Assembly (NCBI GenBank): GCA_003670825.1
Contig: QWQL01000152.1
Coordinates: forward strand, 1-8,024
DNA length: 8,024 bases
DNA from: Planctomycetota bacterium
Lineage (GTDB): Bacteria; Planctomycetota; Planctomycetia; Pirellulales; UBA1268
Direction: 5' to 3'
Shown here: in pieces, positions 5,731 to 8,024 of the stretch
How the letters are laid out: the number at the start of each line of letters is the position of its first letter
Numbering within the stretch: position 1 is the stretch's first letter
The notes under the pieces: generated by a model
Told to the model about the DNA's origin: nothing
Seen by the model: only the letters and a program-made list of their open reading frames with translations
Database searches by the model: none
Made by a program: the position numbers and the translations under genes

Positions 5731-7239
5731 ATGCCGCCGCCGATGGTGCCCCTGTTCGCCGATGCCAACCGCTGGCTGATTCCGCTGCCGTCGATCTGGA
5801 TGGTGGGTGCGGCCGCCGCGGCCACGCTCATCGCCGTGCTCCTCGCCTATGCCCTCCTCCGGCTGGTCGCTCCGCGAGCGGCCATGGAGGCTCGCGTCAG
5901 CCTCGGTGACGGCTTCCTCGGTCCCCTCGCCTGGCTTCTGCTGGCCTATTCGGCCGCGGCCCTCGCCTTCACCCCCCTGGTGCCTCTCGACCAGATCGTT
6001 CGCTCGCTGGCGCGGCTCACCTCCGCCTACAACTTTCAGCACACCGTGGTCGTCGAGCCCGGAGCCAGTCTTCAGGCGATCCCGCTCGACATGCGGCCGC
6101 AGGAACTCGCCCTCCTGCGACTGGAGAGCGACAAGCCAATCGTGGTGCGGACGCAGCAGCCCGTCGAAGGTTTCGCGATGGTCAAGGAGGCGGAGGTGTC
6201 GCTCGCCGCCGGCAAGCCCTGGACATGGACGAAGGCCGAGGGGGCCACCAATCCGTTCGTCGGCCAGCGGGCCAGACTCGAGGCCAGCAACGACGGCACG
6301 TCGGCAGCGAAGCTCTCGATCGGCTGGCAACTGGCGGCTGAAAACCCACAGGCCGGGGTGCTGCCCTGGACCTTCTTCGCCCTGACGAGTCTGGCCGCCG
6401 CCTACGCGGTGTTTCGGCTCGGCTGCCCGCGGCTGGCCGCCATCGCCTCGGCCACCACCAAGGAGGCGATCGGCCAGCCCGTGTTCACGGTGGCGATCGT
6501 CGCCGGCATCGCGCTGCTCGTGGCCTTCATCGCCATTCCCTACAACACGTTCGGCGAAGACGTGAAGATGCTCAAGGACAGCGGGCTGACGCTGATCAAG
6601 GTGCTCGCCCTGCTGGTCGTCGTCTGGACGGCGAGCGTCTCGGTGGCGGAGGAGATCGAGGGCCGCACCGCGTTGACGGTGCTCTCCAAGCCCATCACCC
6701 GCTGGCAGTTCGTGCTCGGCAAGTTCGCCGGACTGGTGCTCGTGGCGCTGCTCGTATTCCTGATTCTCGGGGGCGTGCTGCTGGCCACCACCAGCCTCAA
6801 GGTGGTCTACGACGCCCGCGAGTCGTCCAAGACCGACCCCCTCTGGCGGGAGTGCGCGGAGGAAATGATCACGGTCGTGCCCGGCCTGGTGCTCTCGCTC
6901 CTCGAGACGATCCTGATGGCCGCCGTCAGCCTGGCCGTGTCGACCCGCCTGGGCATGGTGCCAAACCTGATCATCTGCTTCACGGTCTACGCGCTGGGCC
7001 ACCTCGTGCCGCTGATCGTGCAGTCGAGCGTCGGCAAGTTTGCGATCGTGCGGTTCGTCGGCAAACTGATCGCCACGCTCCTGCCCGTGCTCGATCATTT
7101 CACGATCGAGGCGGCGGTGGTGGGGGGCATGCCGGTGCCCTGGGTCTACCTTGGCTGGGCGGCGCTCTACGCGGCCCTCTACTCGACGCTGGCGATCCTG
7201 GTGGCCCTGGTGCTGTTCCAGGATCGCGACCTCGCCTGA
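5731..7239 (+). CDS. ABC-2 type transporter permease with large extracytoplasmic domain
   Basis: A 502-residue integral membrane protein. Hydrophobic segments lie near 23-46, 62-85, 211-229, 250-269, 286-305, 332-352, 381-404, 408-430 and 471-495, with a possible weaker one at 437-453. Between the second and third is a soluble, beta-rich domain (about 86-210) that probably faces the periplasm. The cytoplasmic loop SVAEEIEGRTALTVLSKPITRWQFVLGKFAG (303-333, quoted parts: EEIEGRT, LSKPITR, FVLGKFAG) is the hallmark of ABC-2/NatB-like export permeases and is where the ATPase would dock. No ATPase gene is adjacent, so it must use one encoded elsewhere; substrate unknown. The start is uncertain: GAGG (5727-5730) touches ATG 5731 and lies 12 bases before ATG 5743, so translation may begin at 5743 (four residues shorter). 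The gene is 72 bp after the peptidase pair and may be co-transcribed, though a weak CATACT (5691-5696) could be a separate -10. Confidence 0.85.
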   Translation: MPPPMVPLFADANRWLIPLPSIWMVGAAAAATLIAVLLAYALLRLVAPRAAMEARVSLGDGFLGPLAWLLLAYSAAALAFTPLVPLDQIVRSLARLTSAYNFQHTVVVEPGASLQAIPLDMRPQELALLRLESDKPIVVRTQQPVEGFAMVKEAEVSLAAGKPWTWTKAEGATNPFVGQRARLEASNDGTSAAKLSIGWQLAAENPQAGVLPWTFFALTSLAAAYAVFRLGCPRLAAIASATTKEAIGQPVFTVAIVAGIALLVAFIAIPYNTFGEDVKMLKDSGLTLIKVLALLVVVWTASVSVAEEIEGRTALTVLSKPITRWQFVLGKFAGLVLVALLVFLILGGVLLATTSLKVVYDARESSKTDPLWRECAEEMITVVPGLVLSLLETILMAAVSLAVSTRLGMVPNLIICFTVYALGHLVPLIVQSSVGKFAIVRFVGKLIATLLPVLDHFTIEAAVVGGMPVPWVYLGWAALYAALYSTLAILVALVLFQDRDLA

Positions 7240-7248
7240 CGGCGACGC

Positions 7249-7869
7249 TCAACGGACGACGCCCGTGCGGGCCATCACGCCCACCATGCCCGACCCGTCG
7301 GTCGCCGTGCCCGGCAGCGACCACCAGCCTGTCTCCGTCGATCGCATGGCCTGGGCCTCGGCCTTGCCGTCGATGAAGAACGTCGCCCCCTTGCGGAGCT
7401 TCCGCTCCACCCGCGGGCCGACCTCCACGCCCACGAGGCCCCACTCCGCGTTGTTGCCCACCATCGTGCGGAGTTCCACCGACTCCCGTCCGTCGGCCCT
7501 GTCGCTCGAGAGCCCGACGCGGCCCATCCAGCGGGCCGGCCCGTCCTGGACGAGCTGCGGATCGGCGATGAGCCCGGCAGCCACGTCAAACCGGTGAATC
7601 CGGCTGCGGAGTTCCGCCGACAGGGGCGTGGGAGACGCGTCTCGGCCTGACGGGCCCTGAACGGCGACTGCGATATCGGCCATCCTGCCGAGCTGCTCCC
7701 GCTCGGCGTCGGCATCGATCCGCTCCAGCTCCGCCGCGACCGAACCGCCCCCCTCGAAGTTGCCCAGGCCCAACCCCTCGAAGGCCACCGGTGGCGCCGC
7801 CTCGGCACCAGCCGTCGCTGCCACGACGGTGAGCACGGTGAGCATGCCGAAGGTGGCGGATCGCAGCAT
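7249..7869 (-). CDS. Exported hypothetical protein, beta-rich C-terminal half
   Basis: I do not recognise this 206-residue protein. It has a clear Sec signal peptide: MLRSATFGMLTVLTVVAATAG followed by AEAA, with cleavage expected near residues 24-25; there is no lipobox Cys. Residues 40-110 look helical or extended and charged (AAELERIDADAEREQLGRM). From about 114 to the end, hydrophobic/polar alternation (MGRVGLSS, VELRTMVG, WGLVGVEVGPRVER, GATFFIDGKAEAQAM, GMVGVMARTGVV) suggests amphipathic strands, as in a small outer-membrane or surface beta-sheet protein; it does not end in the aromatic residue usual for outer-membrane barrels. I use ATG 7869, with AGGA (7881-7878) 8 bases before it; a TTG directly upstream (7872) is the alternative. 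It converges on the ABC-2 permease with only 9 bp between the stop codons. Confidence 0.72.
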   Translation of the reverse strand: MLRSATFGMLTVLTVVAATAGAEAAPPVAFEGLGLGNFEGGGSVAAELERIDADAEREQLGRMADIAVAVQGPSGRDASPTPLSAELRSRIHRFDVAAGLIADPQLVQDGPARWMGRVGLSSDRADGRESVELRTMVGNNAEWGLVGVEVGPRVERKLRKGATFFIDGKAEAQAMRSTETGWWSLPGTATDGSGMVGVMARTGVVR

Positions 7870-7870
7870 C

Positions 7871-8023
7871 AACGCGTTCCTGGGGAGTAGGCCGGGGGAG
7901 CAGGCCCGGGCCGCCCAGACCCTTGTTGACGACCGGGCCGCCGGGGCCTTCCATCGGTATCGGCAGCATGGCGGTCGACGTCCACCACCGACCCTGCGGA
8001 TCGTGGCGGCCGGAACGGATGCG
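7871..8023 (-). other. Possible 3' end of an upstream minus-strand gene (frame unresolved)
   Basis: The last 150 bases have no clear gene start or stop. On the minus strand all three frames are open here. The frame read from 8023 has strongly G/C-rich third codon positions (about 36 of 42 codons) and gives a proline/glycine-rich peptide including QGRWWTSTAMLPIPMEGPGG and VVNKGLGGPGLLPRP, but it has no stop until 7586, well inside the exported-protein gene. The neighbouring frame from 8024 ends neatly in a TGA (7871-7869) that overlaps the ATG of the exported protein by one base, but its codon use is poorer. It may be the tail of a coding sequence with a frameshift or long overlap, or a GC-rich leader. 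Upstream sequence would decide. Confidence 0.3.
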
Positions 8024-8024
8024 C

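Noticed and set aside
5698..7098. 466-codon minus-strand open frame opposite the ABC-2 permease
   Set aside because: It is rich in His, Gln, Glu, Asp and Arg, typical of the complement of a hydrophobic membrane-protein gene; no start context or domain supports it.

Overview
The window is GC-rich (roughly two thirds G+C) and densely coded. It carries seven genes I am confident of, plus one poorly defined gene end at the right edge. Base composition, an acetyltransferase whose N-terminus looks planctomycete-like, a split two-subunit M16 peptidase and an uncharacterised secreted protein together suggest a planctomycete (possibly Pirellulales-like). This is inference from protein character; there is no rRNA or other phylogenetic marker here. 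I see no tRNA, rRNA, CRISPR, insertion sequence or phage gene.

Left part (1-2425, minus strand): a metal-ion ABC importer of the TroABC/MntABC (A-1) type. The order is lipoprotein substrate-binding protein, ATPase, then permease, which runs off the left edge. Both gene junctions are 4-base GTGA overlaps, so the three subunits are probably translationally coupled. The His/His/His/Asp ligand spacing of the binding protein and the lack of a His-rich loop favour manganese (or Mn/Fe/Zn) over a dedicated ZnuA zinc system. Upstream is a sigma70-like promoter, and directly behind its -10 box lies an AT-rich island with two near-identical palindromes, TTTTGA-N4-TCAAAA, 22 bp apart centre to centre. 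This looks like a tandem operator for a metal-responsive repressor and is the best regulatory observation in the window.

Middle part (2475-5658, plus strand): a divergently transcribed GNAT acetyltransferase with its own promoter-like sequence, then two overlapping M16 peptidase-family genes. The first M16 protein has lost every zinc-site residue but keeps the C-terminal Arg/Tyr pair. The second has an intact HFLEH site but lacks the Arg/Tyr pair. They look like the two halves of one obligate heterodimeric protease.

Right part (5731-8024): a plus-strand ABC-2 type membrane permease with a large extracytoplasmic domain and no ATPase beside it, ending only 9 bp from a convergent minus-strand gene. 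That gene encodes a small exported protein of unknown function with beta-rich character. Behind it, at the right edge, is a proline/glycine-rich minus-strand reading frame that may be the end of another gene; its frame and stop do not resolve cleanly.
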